NCBI GenBank assembly: GCA_005877345.1
Contig: VBPR01000203.1
Span: forward strand, 1-16,324
Reading direction: 5' to 3'
Source: Nitrososphaerota archaeon
GTDB lineage: Archaea; Thermoproteota; Nitrososphaeria; Nitrososphaerales; Nitrososphaeraceae
DNA: 16,324 nucleotides
In this document: positions 6,731 through 13,183 of the stretch, piece by piece
How positions within the stretch are numbered: position 1 is the stretch's first letter
Layout of the letters: each line of letters starts with the position of its first letter
Program-made: the position numbers and the translations under genes
Notes under the pieces: model-generated
Told to the model about the DNA's origin: nothing
What the model saw: only the letters and a program-made list of their open reading frames with translations
The model's database searches: none

Positions 6731-6834
6731 GATCTACCCATTTTGAAAATTGATCTACCCATTTTGAAAATTGATCTACCCATTTTGAAAATTGATCTAC
6801 CCATTTTGAAAATTGATCTACCCATTTTGAAATT
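6731..6834. repeat. Tandem repeat, five units of 21 bp
   Basis: The unit starts GATCTACCCATT and ends TTGAAAATT. Units 1-4 (starting at 6731, 6752, 6773 and 6794) are identical; unit 5 (6815) diverges in its last bases. Units touch each other without spacers. Each contains the small palindrome ATTTTGAAAAT. The 21-bp period equals two helical turns, so a protein bound to each unit would sit on the same face of the DNA; it is also seven codons long. The identity of the copies implies recent amplification or homogenisation. Confidence 0.95.
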
Positions 6835-6841
6835 CGAGCTG

Positions 6842-6872
6842 AAAAAGGGTAGGTAACAAGGTAAAAAGGGTA
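6842..6872. repeat. Two AAAAAGGGTA copies, reverse orientation, 21 bp apart
   Basis: AAAAAGGGTA occurs at 6842-6851 and again at 6863-6872, exactly 21 bp apart, as in the main array but with the core on the opposite strand. The second copy continues as GATCGATT and so is the near complement of a whole array unit (AATTGATCTACCC...). The array and this pair could form a large inverted structure or serve as opposed binding sites. Confidence 0.75.
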
Positions 6873-6976
6873 GATCGATTTACACAAATATGTTTCAGTC
6901 ACGCTCAAAATGGGGGTACACATTACTCTACCCATTTCATGAAAAGATGAATTATCTGTCACGTAATAATCAGAAA

Positions 6977-6988
6977 AAATATTTAAAC
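6977..6988. promoter_or_regulatory. Strong TATA-like box next to the repeat array
   Basis: AAATATTTAAAC is nearly symmetric, so it could direct transcription either way. To the right it would give aIF2-alpha a leader of roughly 190 nt. To the left it would start a transcript near 6960 that runs through the repeat array. A second, weaker element (CTTAAAGTATAG, 7165-7176) lies 29 nt before the aIF2-alpha ATG and suits a leaderless start. Confidence 0.4.
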
Positions 6989-7198
6989 CTTAATAAACTG
7001 GGGTAGTGAAATATTTTTTTTAACACCGTGGTAAATAATTAGAAAATCTACTTCTGTATCACTCACAGTACAATAAGATAATCGCAAGAAAATCCATCCT
7101 TCCTAATCGATACAACCAACAGAAATCGTGCAACTATAACCACTCATATATTAGGTCAAGCAACCTTAAAGTATAGTACCAAGGTCCGTATTTTCTAC

Positions 7199-7999
7199 AT
7201 GGTCACTGATATCAAACAACTTCCTGAAGCTGGTGATTTGGTAATTGCAACTGTGAAGGAAGTCACCGGACATGGGGCTTACGTGTCTTTAGATGAATAT
7301 CAACAATTAACCGCATTTCTACACATATCTGAAATTGCAACAGGATGGATCAGGAATATAGAGAGATATGTTAGACCCAAACAAAAGACTGTTCTAAAGG
7401 TCATAAGAGTAGACAAATCGAGGGTTGAGGTAGATCTTTCTCTGAAACAGGTATCTCGTGAAGAAAGAAAATCGAAACTTATCGAAGTAAAGAAGAGCGA
7501 AAAGGCTTCTGCCTTCATGCATATGATTAAAACTAAAACTGGTATGAGTGATGATAAGCTTATAGAGCTTCAGGATATCATTTTGCAAAAATTTGACTAT
7601 CTTTATGATATGTTTGAAACTGTTGCGTTTAAGGGAATTGATTCTATAAAATCACTAGATATTACAGATGATGTAAGAGCAGCAATAGCTGACGAAAGCA
7701 AAAAAATCCAGATTCCAAGTGTCGAGATTAGAGGAATCATAGAAATTAACATTAATGAACCTCAGGGAATAGAGATTATAAAGAATGTCTTGTCTTTAGC
7801 GGAACTAAATAAGAATAACACTTCAATTGAAATTTCGTATATAGCTGCTCCTCGTTATAGGATAATTGCCAAGGCAGAAAATTACAAGATTGCAGAAAAG
7901 ACGTTAAATAATGCTATTGAGAAAATTTCTAACTCAGTAGGGAAGAAAGTAGGACTATTTAATTATATCAGAGAAGATTCTAAAAAAAATAGGAGATAA
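7199..7999 (+). CDS. Translation initiation factor aIF2 subunit alpha
   Basis: This is the alpha subunit of the heterotrimeric factor aIF2, which delivers initiator Met-tRNA to the small ribosomal subunit. At 266 residues it has the normal archaeal length. The N-terminal S1/OB domain covers about residues 10-85 (GDLVIATVKEVTGHGAYVSLDEY...AFLHISEI..GWIRNI...VLKVIRVDKSRVEVDLSLKQVS). A helical middle domain and the C-terminal alpha/beta domain that contacts the gamma subunit follow (about 170-258, with SVEIRGIIEIN..EPQGIEIIKNVL and APRYRIIAKAENYKIAE). The lysine-rich C-terminus is typical. It starts with ATG 7199. Nop10 begins 8 nt after its stop, a conserved archaeal pair. The ribosomal protein genes (L44e, S27e) that often precede it in other archaea are not present here. 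Confidence 0.96.
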   Translation: MVTDIKQLPEAGDLVIATVKEVTGHGAYVSLDEYQQLTAFLHISEIATGWIRNIERYVRPKQKTVLKVIRVDKSRVEVDLSLKQVSREERKSKLIEVKKSEKASAFMHMIKTKTGMSDDKLIELQDIILQKFDYLYDMFETVAFKGIDSIKSLDITDDVRAAIADESKKIQIPSVEIRGIIEININEPQGIEIIKNVLSLAELNKNNTSIEISYIAAPRYRIIAKAENYKIAEKTLNNAIEKISNSVGKKVGLFNYIREDSKKNRR

Positions 8000-8007
8000 A
8001 TAAAGAT

Positions 8008-8172
8008 ATGAAACATCTATTACGAAAATGTAGATTTTGCAAAATCTATACACTTTATGAAAAGTGTACAAACTGCCATAATCCTACTGTTGATCCACAT
8101 CCACCCAAGTTTTCCTTGGGAGATAAATACATAAGATACAGAATAGAAGGAAAATATTTGAATAACGAGTAA
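8008..8172 (+). CDS. nop10: H/ACA ribonucleoprotein subunit Nop10
   Basis: This is a short 54-residue gene that is easy to miss. Nop10 is a core protein of the H/ACA RNP, which with Cbf5, Gar1 and L7Ae guides pseudouridylation of rRNA. The protein begins MKHLLRKCRFCKIYTLYEKC and has the archaeal zinc ribbon with Cys8, Cys11, Cys20 and Cys23. The conserved tail DPHPPKFSLGDKYIRYRIEGKY matches the family HPPRFSPEDPYGxYR pattern that contacts Cbf5. It follows aIF2-alpha by 8 nt and is surely co-transcribed; AGGAG at 7991-7995, inside the end of the aIF2-alpha frame, is 12 nt before the ATG and may act as ribosome-binding site. It converges with the secreted protein gene that ends at 8226. Confidence 0.95.
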   Translation: MKHLLRKCRFCKIYTLYEKCTNCHNPTVDPHPPKFSLGDKYIRYRIEGKYLNNE

Positions 8173-8225
8173 ATAAAGAACTAGAAAACTAATTTTGTCG
8201 TCATATTAAGAAATATGCGATTTGT

Positions 8226-8672
8226 TCAGGGAACACCTGACTTAGCATTACTTGTACTGTTAGTACCATTGTTAGTACTATTATTCAATGCACTGCTCGC
8301 CTCATCTATCACCTGCTCAAGAGACGATGAGGAAGAGTTTCCCTTACCTGCAGCATCCAATACTTGTTGCAAAGACGTTGATTGTCCTCCGCTGATAGCT
8401 TGAATGACTTGGTTGACCACTTGTGATTTTGTGTCGGAACCATTGGTCAAGTTTAACACATAAGGTATCGCATTATTGGTGTTAGAATTGGTAATATTTT
8501 GTATATCAGTTAAATTGCCACTATTTCCACCATCCGTGTTATTATTCGAGGCATTTTCGGAAACCTGCGCATACACATCAACATTCACATCTGTTTTTTC
8601 GCAATAGCAAATTAAAAAAAATATAGAAACACACATAACAACAGGCACAACATCTTTTTTTTCAATATTCAT
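8226..8672 (-). CDS. Secreted sequon-rich low-complexity protein
   Basis: I do not recognise this 148-residue protein. It has a basic N-terminus, a hydrophobic stretch at about residues 9-24 (VPVVMCVSIFFLICYC) and a likely signal-peptide end near VYAQ (about residue 36). The mature part is rich in Asn, Ser, Thr and Gly and carries about eleven N-x-S/T sequons (for example NAS, NNT, NLT, NIT, NGS, NSS, NST, NGT), concentrated in two Asn/Ser-rich blocks. Between the blocks lies a more ordered helical part, SQVVNQVIQAISGGQSTSLQQVLDAAGKG...SLEQVIDEASSAL. It has no cysteine after the leader. It is probably an exported and N-glycosylated cell-surface protein. The ATG at 8672 is 25 nt from a TATA box, which supports the start. 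It is downstream of the beta-helix secreted protein but has its own promoter. Confidence 0.75.
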   Translation of the reverse strand: MNIEKKDVVPVVMCVSIFFLICYCEKTDVNVDVYAQVSENASNNNTDGGNSGNLTDIQNITNSNTNNAIPYVLNLTNGSDTKSQVVNQVIQAISGGQSTSLQQVLDAAGKGNSSSSSLEQVIDEASSALNNSTNNGTNSTSNAKSGVP

Positions 8673-8691
8673 GTACTATTCAACGATTCTC

Positions 8692-8704
8692 TACATTATA
8701 TGAA
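8692..8704 (-). promoter_or_regulatory. TATA box of the sequon-rich secreted protein gene
   Basis: Read on the minus strand, TTCATATAATGTA has its centre about 25 nt before the ATG at 8672. This is again leaderless spacing. Confidence 0.55.
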
Positions 8705-8793
8705 TTTCGAAACAATATGAAATTTGCGTGACATTCCAAAATTCTAAATAGATAGGAATTTTCAAAAATATTCTCAGATACTTCTCCAGACGT

Positions 8794-8817
8794 CATCTTT
8801 TATTAAGTAAAAAGATG
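8794..8817. repeat. Perfect 8-bp inverted repeat
   Basis: CATCTTTT (8794-8801) and AAAAGATG (8810-8817) flank an 8-base spacer, ATTAAGTA. It lies about 100 nt upstream of the TATA box of the sequon-rich gene and about 190 nt beyond the end of the beta-helix gene. It could be an operator or a back-up terminator. Confidence 0.5.
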
Positions 8818-8946
8818 CTTACTGAAACCGTACACACTGTAAAAATAATGATTGGGCATATCGAATGTGAGAATGCAAAAATTAATTTTTCTCTCTAGTA
8901 TGTTTTCAAATTGAAAATGCAAGTATATTCTCTATGGAGGTTTTAT

Positions 8947-8967
8947 CTTAATTAAAATAAAAAAATG
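8947..8967 (-). terminator. T-rich tract, likely terminator of the beta-helix gene
   Basis: On the minus strand, 40-60 nt after the stop of the beta-helix gene, the sequence reads CATTTTTTTATTTTAATTAAG. Archaeal terminators are often simple T-rich tracts of this kind. Confidence 0.35.
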
Positions 8968-9007
8968 AGGTTTGTGGTTTTTGATCCAGCTGTGTCAACG
9001 TTGACCC

Positions 9008-9784
9008 TTATTGAGGATTGCATCCACCACTTGGAGTACTAACGAAGCAATTGTTCTTCAATAGTTCGTTTCCGTTAATGTTGAGTGGCAACCCGTCGGC
9101 ATTATTTATGTCGATATCATTCTTCAGTACATTGTTGTACAGGATTGTGTTCTTAGTGCTCTGTGAGTCCAGAAATATACCGTTTCTGCTTCCACCAATT
9201 GAGTTGGCATCTATTTGAGATCTGTCAGTATTGACAAGTGTTATGCCTGCAAGATCATTTCCAGTCATCATATTTGCATGCAGCTGAGTTCCAATTGTCG
9301 AGTGTGATGCGATACCAATTGTGTTGGAGTCAATAAAGTTCTGTTCAACAGTAGTTCCTATTGCACCTGTCATGAAGACTGCTATTTTATTATCTTCGAA
9401 TGTAATCCTATTTATCTCGGTACTTTGAGAGCCCGATATTAAAATGCCTGCTTGGTAATTACGAATCGAGCCAGAACCCTGTATGATTACATTGTTTGAA
9501 TGGGGTACAGATATGCCTACTTTGGAACTATTATCTCCTGGTCCATTGATAGAATATCCATTCAAGTTAATCGTTGTACTATCTCCTCCAACAATTAATC
9601 CGTCTCCGGTGCAGTCAAGATTTGCAGTTAATGTTACGTTGCCATGAACTACTTGACCGCATGCTGGACTTGACAATGGTTCTTGTGCTAATGCTACCTG
9701 TGCTGAATTATGCATATTTATTCCACTGATTGTCGCTAGTGCTACTAATATTGTTGCTAAAATGTATGACATTGTTTGTTGCAT
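9008..9784 (-). CDS. Secreted right-handed parallel beta-helix protein
   Basis: This 258-residue protein has a signal peptide (hydrophobic residues about 5-23, probable cleavage after VALA near residue 33) and a mature part built of short repeating beta-helix rungs of about 22-24 residues. The rungs follow patterns such as NNVIIQGSGSIRNYQAGILISGSQSTEINRITFEDNKIAVFMTGA, the NosD/pectate-lyase-like PbH1 type. Four cysteines lie at the two ends of the mature chain (CGQVVHG..LDCTGDG and NNCFVSTPSGGC), and could cap the helix by disulfides. Such proteins are usually exported surface or carbohydrate-interacting proteins; no catalytic motif is evident. The ATG at 9784 is fixed by an in-frame stop two codons upstream and by a TATA box at about -27. 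The gene appears richer in GC than its surroundings. Confidence 0.82.
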   Translation of the reverse strand: MQQTMSYILATILVALATISGINMHNSAQVALAQEPLSSPACGQVVHGNVTLTANLDCTGDGLIVGGDSTTINLNGYSINGPGDNSSKVGISVPHSNNVIIQGSGSIRNYQAGILISGSQSTEINRITFEDNKIAVFMTGAIGTTVEQNFIDSNTIGIASHSTIGTQLHANMMTGNDLAGITLVNTDRSQIDANSIGGSRNGIFLDSQSTKNTILYNNVLKNDIDINNADGLPLNINGNELLKNNCFVSTPSGGCNPQ

Positions 9785-9806
9785 CCATTATAGGGCTACA
9801 TTACTA

Positions 9807-9816
9807 ACTATTTAAG
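9807..9816 (-). promoter_or_regulatory. TATA box of the beta-helix protein gene
   Basis: On the minus strand CCTTAAATAG has its centre about 27 nt before the ATG at 9784, consistent with a leaderless mRNA. Confidence 0.55.
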
Positions 9817-9908
9817 GTGAACTGTTCTTTCTATTGTAACTAAGTTGCAGTATAAGTAGCCTTTCTACTAGATACAATAAATATTAAATTTTTTTATAAT
9901 AGGATACT

Positions 9909-9929
9909 TTTACTATTTTTTTTAGTAAA
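9909..9929. repeat. Inverted repeat with poly-T loop
   Basis: TTTACTA (9909-9915) and TAGTAAA (9923-9929) form a perfect 7-bp stem around a loop of seven T. It lies upstream of the beta-helix promoter. It could terminate rightward transcription or be a regulatory site. Confidence 0.45.
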
Positions 9930-10018
9930 GATTTTGTGCGCATTTCCTAGAAACTTGATCAATTCATGAGAGCCAATTTGAAACTAAAATTATTATCAAA
10001 TAATCTTTTTTAGATGCT

Positions 10019-10168
10019 ATGAATTGTGCATTGAAAGTGATATTTGTAATCACATCTATAATTTCTTTAACTATCGATTTAGCTAGATTAATTTTCCAGA
10101 TACATTTCAATCCTGTGTACTTCGATTATACCATCATCCAAGATAATATGAAATTGGTTTTGTCTTGA
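10019..10168 (+). CDS. Possible small membrane protein (49 aa)
   Basis: A 49-codon frame starts MNCALKVIFVITSIISLTID and ends with DNMKLVLS. Residues 4-27 are strongly hydrophobic and could make one membrane helix. An A/T element (ACTAAAATTATTATC, about 9983-9997) lies near -28. I do not recognise it. In DNA this AT-rich a frame of this length can occur by chance, so coding is only a possibility. Confidence 0.22.
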   Translation: MNCALKVIFVITSIISLTIDLARLIFQIHFNPVYFDYTIIQDNMKLVLS

Positions 10169-10329
10169 TGAGTTATCTACTATGGCATTCAGTTATTATT
10201 TTTCACACAGACTAAATTATTATTAAATCAGTTAACTAGGTCCTATTGCTAATACCTATTACATTCTATTTCAGACTCACGACTAAACTTTGAGATGAAA
10301 TCAGGGATTGAAAATTGATTATCAACAAG

Positions 10330-10339
10330 AAATATAAGC
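10330..10339 (+). promoter_or_regulatory. TATA-like box of the reductase gene
   Basis: AAATATAAGC has its centre about 26 nt before the GTG at 10361 and supports that start. The nearby ATTTTTATC is closer than normal spacing allows. Confidence 0.5.
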
Positions 10340-10360
10340 AATTTTTATCTCAAACATATC

Positions 10361-11389
10361 GTGAAACTGGCTATTGTTGGTGCAGGTGTGGCTGGATCTT
10401 ATCTAGGAAACCGTCTTCAAGAAGATGGGCACCAAATAGAGGTCTTTGAATCTTCAAGAAAAGAATCACATTGGCCAGTATGTGCGTGGGGAGCTTCAAA
10501 AAATATGCTGGAGACGTTTTCTAAAGATGTGGGACTGAATTTTGATAATTATGTTCTTCATCGTGGAAAGAAATTGAGGATGGACCTTCCTGATGAAAAA
10601 ATAGAATATTTGGATCTTAAGGGTTTAGTGACATACGACAAATACCAGTGGGAACAAGATCTCTGCCAAAGATTAAGGATAAACTATGGTTTTCACTGTA
10701 ACCCAGAATCTGATTTTCTTTCAAATTTTGATTATGTTATAGATTGTACCGGATTTCATAGATCTCTCCTTCCTAGATCCCCTCAAGATTTCATTATACC
10801 TTCATACGAATTTCTCGTAGAAAACGTCAGTGGAATTGATGAGTTTTACGTGATAGGATATAAAGGTGCCAGAGGTTACTTTTGGTTTTTTCCGTTAGGA
10901 GACGGACGAGGCTATATGGGAGCTGGTGATGTTGATAGAAAATATTATGGGATATCCGAATTCTTTGAAAAAAATCCTAATGCCAAGATTTTGAGAAAAA
11001 TAGGGAGGCCAATAAGGCTTTCTCCTCCTAAGCGTATGTTACCTTTCTACAATGATAACATCATAGGCGTTGGTGAATCAATAGGATGCGTCTTTCCCAT
11101 GCTCGGTGAAGGGATCATCCCTTCTCTAATTTGCTGTAATATCTTTATAGATGTTTTAAATAAAGATTCAACTTTTGATGTAGGACTTTATGAAAAGAGG
11201 GTTCTTAAAAAATTCGGATATTATGACGATGTTTACAGGATAGTAAGATTGAAGATGGATGGAAAACTCAATTCTGTAAAGCACTTCAAGTTACTTATGA
11301 GTATGTATAGAAATATGAAAAGAGAAGAAAAGCGATTTGGGTTTGGTATTGATTTTGAACAAATGAATAGACTATTGAAGGCGCTCTAG
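10361..11389 (+). CDS. Geranylgeranyl reductase family FAD-dependent oxidoreductase
   Basis: This 342-residue flavoprotein starts with a Rossmann FAD-binding motif, LAIVGAGVAGSYLGNRL (GxGxxG at 7-12), followed by an acidic strand end VFESS. It has the internal motifs of the geranylgeranyl reductase/PHBH-like family: DYVIDCTGFHRSLLPR near 124-139, a substrate-side GYFWFFPLGDGRGYMGAGDV near 169-188, and IIGVGESIGCVFPMLGEGIIPSL near 232-254, the second FAD-binding DxxGxxxPxxGEGI-like segment. Family members saturate the isoprenoid chains of archaeal ether lipids or of chlorophyll and quinone precursors; lipid saturation is the most likely role here, but paralogues with other substrates are common. 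The GTG at 10361 begins directly with the Rossmann strand, so the start is well supported. It is followed by 234 bp without a gene. Confidence 0.85.
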   Translation: MKLAIVGAGVAGSYLGNRLQEDGHQIEVFESSRKESHWPVCAWGASKNMLETFSKDVGLNFDNYVLHRGKKLRMDLPDEKIEYLDLKGLVTYDKYQWEQDLCQRLRINYGFHCNPESDFLSNFDYVIDCTGFHRSLLPRSPQDFIIPSYEFLVENVSGIDEFYVIGYKGARGYFWFFPLGDGRGYMGAGDVDRKYYGISEFFEKNPNAKILRKIGRPIRLSPPKRMLPFYNDNIIGVGESIGCVFPMLGEGIIPSLICCNIFIDVLNKDSTFDVGLYEKRVLKKFGYYDDVYRIVRLKMDGKLNSVKHFKLLMSMYRNMKREEKRFGFGIDFEQMNRLLKAL

Positions 11390-11623
11390 TATTATCTCAG
11401 CTTAATTATTGCTGTATGCAAGTTTTTCAAGACTTAACTTTTCCGTAAATTATTATCATTTTCCATTTAGCCAATTTCAGATAATTTATTGCATACTCTA
11501 TCCAAAGATACACAAATTTATACGACATTTCCATCTCTCGTCCTGGATTATTGCTTCTGGATAGTCTGGAACCGGCAGAAATATAACGGAACGTATTTGT
11601 AAAAGAGAAACTTAAATTTCACT

Positions 11624-12085
11624 ATGTATCCTTCATTTAGTTCGGATTGGCTTAGGAGACGCTGGTTAGATTTTCGCAATGGACATACTATATACCTAGT
11701 TTTTGCAATGACTTTTGCTAATTTTATAACAATTCAGTATAAACTGTTAATAGACCAGATTCCATATTTGGCTGGGGTTTTTGATAATATTATTCTTTTT
11801 GCTACAGTGTTTATTTTGGCGTACGTACCTCTGAGTATATTTTTAGGATATTGGCATAGGAAAAGCCAATGGAAAGTCGAACAGGATGCCTTGTTTAGGG
11901 AAAATAAGGTAGGAGCGATAATGTGGATGTATGTAATTGATCTTATTGAAGGTAATGTAAGTGAAGAAGACAAGAAATTGATGAAAGAAGCTCTCCTTGG
12001 AATCACAAGAGGGGAAACACGATTATACAGAGCTAAGAAATTGTCAAAGAACGATGGAAAGATAAAGGATAGTACTAACATATGA
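11624..12085 (+). CDS. Membrane protein with two predicted transmembrane helices
   Basis: I cannot assign a function to this 153-residue protein. It has a basic N-terminus (WLRRRWLDFRNG), a first hydrophobic helix at about residues 22-38 (TIYLVFAMTFANFITI), a second at about 53-76 (FDNIILFATVFILAYVPLSIFLGYW), then a charged cytoplasmic-type tail of about 75 residues (KVEQDALFRENKVGAIMWMYVIDLIEGNVSEEDKKLMKEAL) likely to form helices. Lysine-rich residues end the chain. The arginines before helix 1 and HRK after helix 2 suggest both ends face the cytoplasm. It opens the run of glycan genes on the plus strand, 124 nt before the glycosyltransferase, so an accessory role in surface-glycan assembly is possible but unsupported by any motif. 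Confidence 0.75.
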   Translation: MYPSFSSDWLRRRWLDFRNGHTIYLVFAMTFANFITIQYKLLIDQIPYLAGVFDNIILFATVFILAYVPLSIFLGYWHRKSQWKVEQDALFRENKVGAIMWMYVIDLIEGNVSEEDKKLMKEALLGITRGETRLYRAKKLSKNDGKIKDSTNI

Positions 12086-12209
12086 TTGCAGTATATTGTT
12101 TAATTTATGACTAAATTAATAATTCCAAGGCAAAGGACGTAAATGGATTTTTCTTAACCAAATTCTATCTAGCAAAAGATGTTTATGGTGCGTAATTTTC
12201 ACTATACCT

Positions 12210-13064
12210 GTGGGAAGCTACTATGCAATTGTGACCTGCCGGAATTCTGAAAGCGAAATTGAAAATGCCATCAACTCATTGCTAAATCAAACAATTAAGC
12301 CTAGATACATTTTAGTTGTTGACGATGGCTCAACTGACAATACGCATAATATCCTGGAAGGACTAAAATTGAAAAATGATAATATCTATGTAATAACAAA
12401 TCCTGACTTGGGGTATGACATTGGAAGGGTAGTGAAAAACTGGAATAGTGCAATAAATCTTACTAACGATATGAATTTGGAAACTACAGATTATCACATG
12501 ATAAGTACTGATGATACTCACTATGAAGAATTTTACGCGGAGAAGGTAATGAGCAAAATGGATGAAGATGACAGAATAGCTATATCTTCAGGAAACTTTG
12601 ATGATAATAGTTACGCCACTCCGCATGGAGCTGGGCGGTTCGTCAGGAATTCTTTCTTTATTAATGTTCTCGGTCGCTATCCAGAAAAAATGGGATATGA
12701 ATCTGTCATTTTACAGTTGTCGTTATATCATGGTTTTAAAAACCTAGTCAATAACGACGCAAGATTTACACATACAAGACAATTAGGAGCTAACCACCAT
12801 TTTTACGAATTTGGTGCTAGTATGAGAACCCTTGGATATCATCCACTTTTTGCTTTAGGCAGATTCATGCAATGTTTTTTGACGGGGAAGCCAACAGGAA
12901 GAATGGGAGCAATTCGCATGTTGTATTATTACCTATCGTATAAACCGAAAAAGGAGGGATACGATAGCATGTATGACCCCGAACTTAGAAAAGCAATAAG
13001 AATTAGACAGAAGACAAGGATAAAACAAATTTTGGGACTAAAAACTACTAATAGTAACACATAA
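12210..13064 (+). CDS. Family 2 glycosyltransferase
   Basis: This 284-residue protein is a GT-A fold, inverting glycosyltransferase. The N-terminus YYAIVTCRNSESEIENAINSLLNQTIKPRYILVVDDGSTDNT (4-45) is the classic nucleotide-sugar-binding start with VVDDGSTDNT. The metal/nucleotide DxD-type motif is STDDTHYEEF at 99-108. No membrane helix is present, so it is a soluble or peripheral enzyme. Donor and acceptor sugars cannot be told from sequence. The GTG at 12210 fits the start of the first beta strand and has a T/A element (GTTTATGGT, 12181-12189) about 25 nt upstream. The lysine/arginine-rich C-terminus (RIRQKTRIKQILGLK) may help membrane contact. It lies 119 nt before the UDP-GlcNAc epimerase and probably works in the same glycan pathway. 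Confidence 0.87.
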   Translation: MGSYYAIVTCRNSESEIENAINSLLNQTIKPRYILVVDDGSTDNTHNILEGLKLKNDNIYVITNPDLGYDIGRVVKNWNSAINLTNDMNLETTDYHMISTDDTHYEEFYAEKVMSKMDEDDRIAISSGNFDDNSYATPHGAGRFVRNSFFINVLGRYPEKMGYESVILQLSLYHGFKNLVNNDARFTHTRQLGANHHFYEFGASMRTLGYHPLFALGRFMQCFLTGKPTGRMGAIRMLYYYLSYKPKKEGYDSMYDPELRKAIRIRQKTRIKQILGLKTTNSNT

Positions 13065-13092
13065 AGAACTGTCAATCCAACTGAATCTTTAC

Positions 13093-13143
13093 TATTTTTA
13101 GTCAAAAATGACGAATAGTTAGATTTTCAATTGACTAAAAATA
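13093..13143. repeat. Perfect 13-bp inverted repeat upstream of wecB
   Basis: TATTTTTAGTCAA (13093-13105) and TTGACTAAAAATA (13131-13143) are exact complements separated by 25 nt. The structure starts 28 bp after the glycosyltransferase stop and ends about 9 bp before the wecB TATA box. It could be a terminator of the upstream gene or an operator next to the BRE/TATA of wecB. Confidence 0.85.
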
Positions 13144-13151
13144 AGTGGACA

Positions 13152-13162
13152 TTTATATTTTA
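13152..13162 (+). promoter_or_regulatory. TATA box of wecB
   Basis: TTTATATTTTA has its centre about 27 nt before the ATG at 13184. It shows that wecB has its own promoter in spite of the glycosyltransferase gene just upstream. Confidence 0.6.
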
Positions 13163-13183
13163 TTCACAAATTTCTTAGAATAG

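Larger units (their letters stand above)
6515..7198. other. 684-bp intergenic region with phased 21-bp repeats
   Basis: No convincing gene was found here. The first 200 bp are plain AT-rich DNA. From 6731 to about 7005 the sequence TACCC or its complement GGGTA occurs ten times: five times in a head-to-tail 21-bp array, twice in reverse orientation again 21 bp apart, and at 6914 (GGGTA), 6929 (TACCC) and 7001 (GGGTA). A strong T/A box follows at 6977-6988. The last 180 bp before aIF2-alpha show no clear structure. A minus-strand frame (6962-6708) translates the array as a repeated SKWVDQF heptapeptide, but its coding status is doubtful. Confidence 0.6.
8673..9007. other. Intergenic region between two secreted-protein genes
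   Basis: This 335-bp AT-rich stretch holds the promoter of the left gene (8692-8704), a perfect 8-bp inverted repeat (8794-8817) and, near the right gene's end, a T-rich tract when read on the minus strand. No gene was recognised. Confidence 0.5.
9785..10360. other. 576-bp AT-rich intergenic region
   Basis: This is a divergent promoter region between the beta-helix gene and the geranylgeranyl-reductase-like gene. It contains a TATA box for each flanking gene, an inverted repeat with a poly-T loop (9909-9929), and one possible 49-codon membrane-protein frame (10019-10168). Nothing else was recognised. Confidence 0.5.

Noticed and set aside
6731..6834. CRISPR array
   Set aside because: The 21-bp units are contiguous, with no spacers, and no cas genes are nearby.
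8215..8403. Plus-strand 62-codon frame
   Set aside because: It is antisense to the sequon-rich secreted protein, which has a signal peptide and promoter.
8815..8898. 27-codon plus-strand frame starting MLTETVHTVKIM
   Set aside because: It is too short, its ATG lies inside the 8-bp inverted repeat, and no T/A box has correct spacing.
11400..11560. Minus-strand 35-codon hydrophobic frame between the reductase and the membrane protein
   Set aside because: Frames of this length are expected by chance in such AT-rich DNA and no promoter was seen. The remainder of 11390-11623 shows nothing else.
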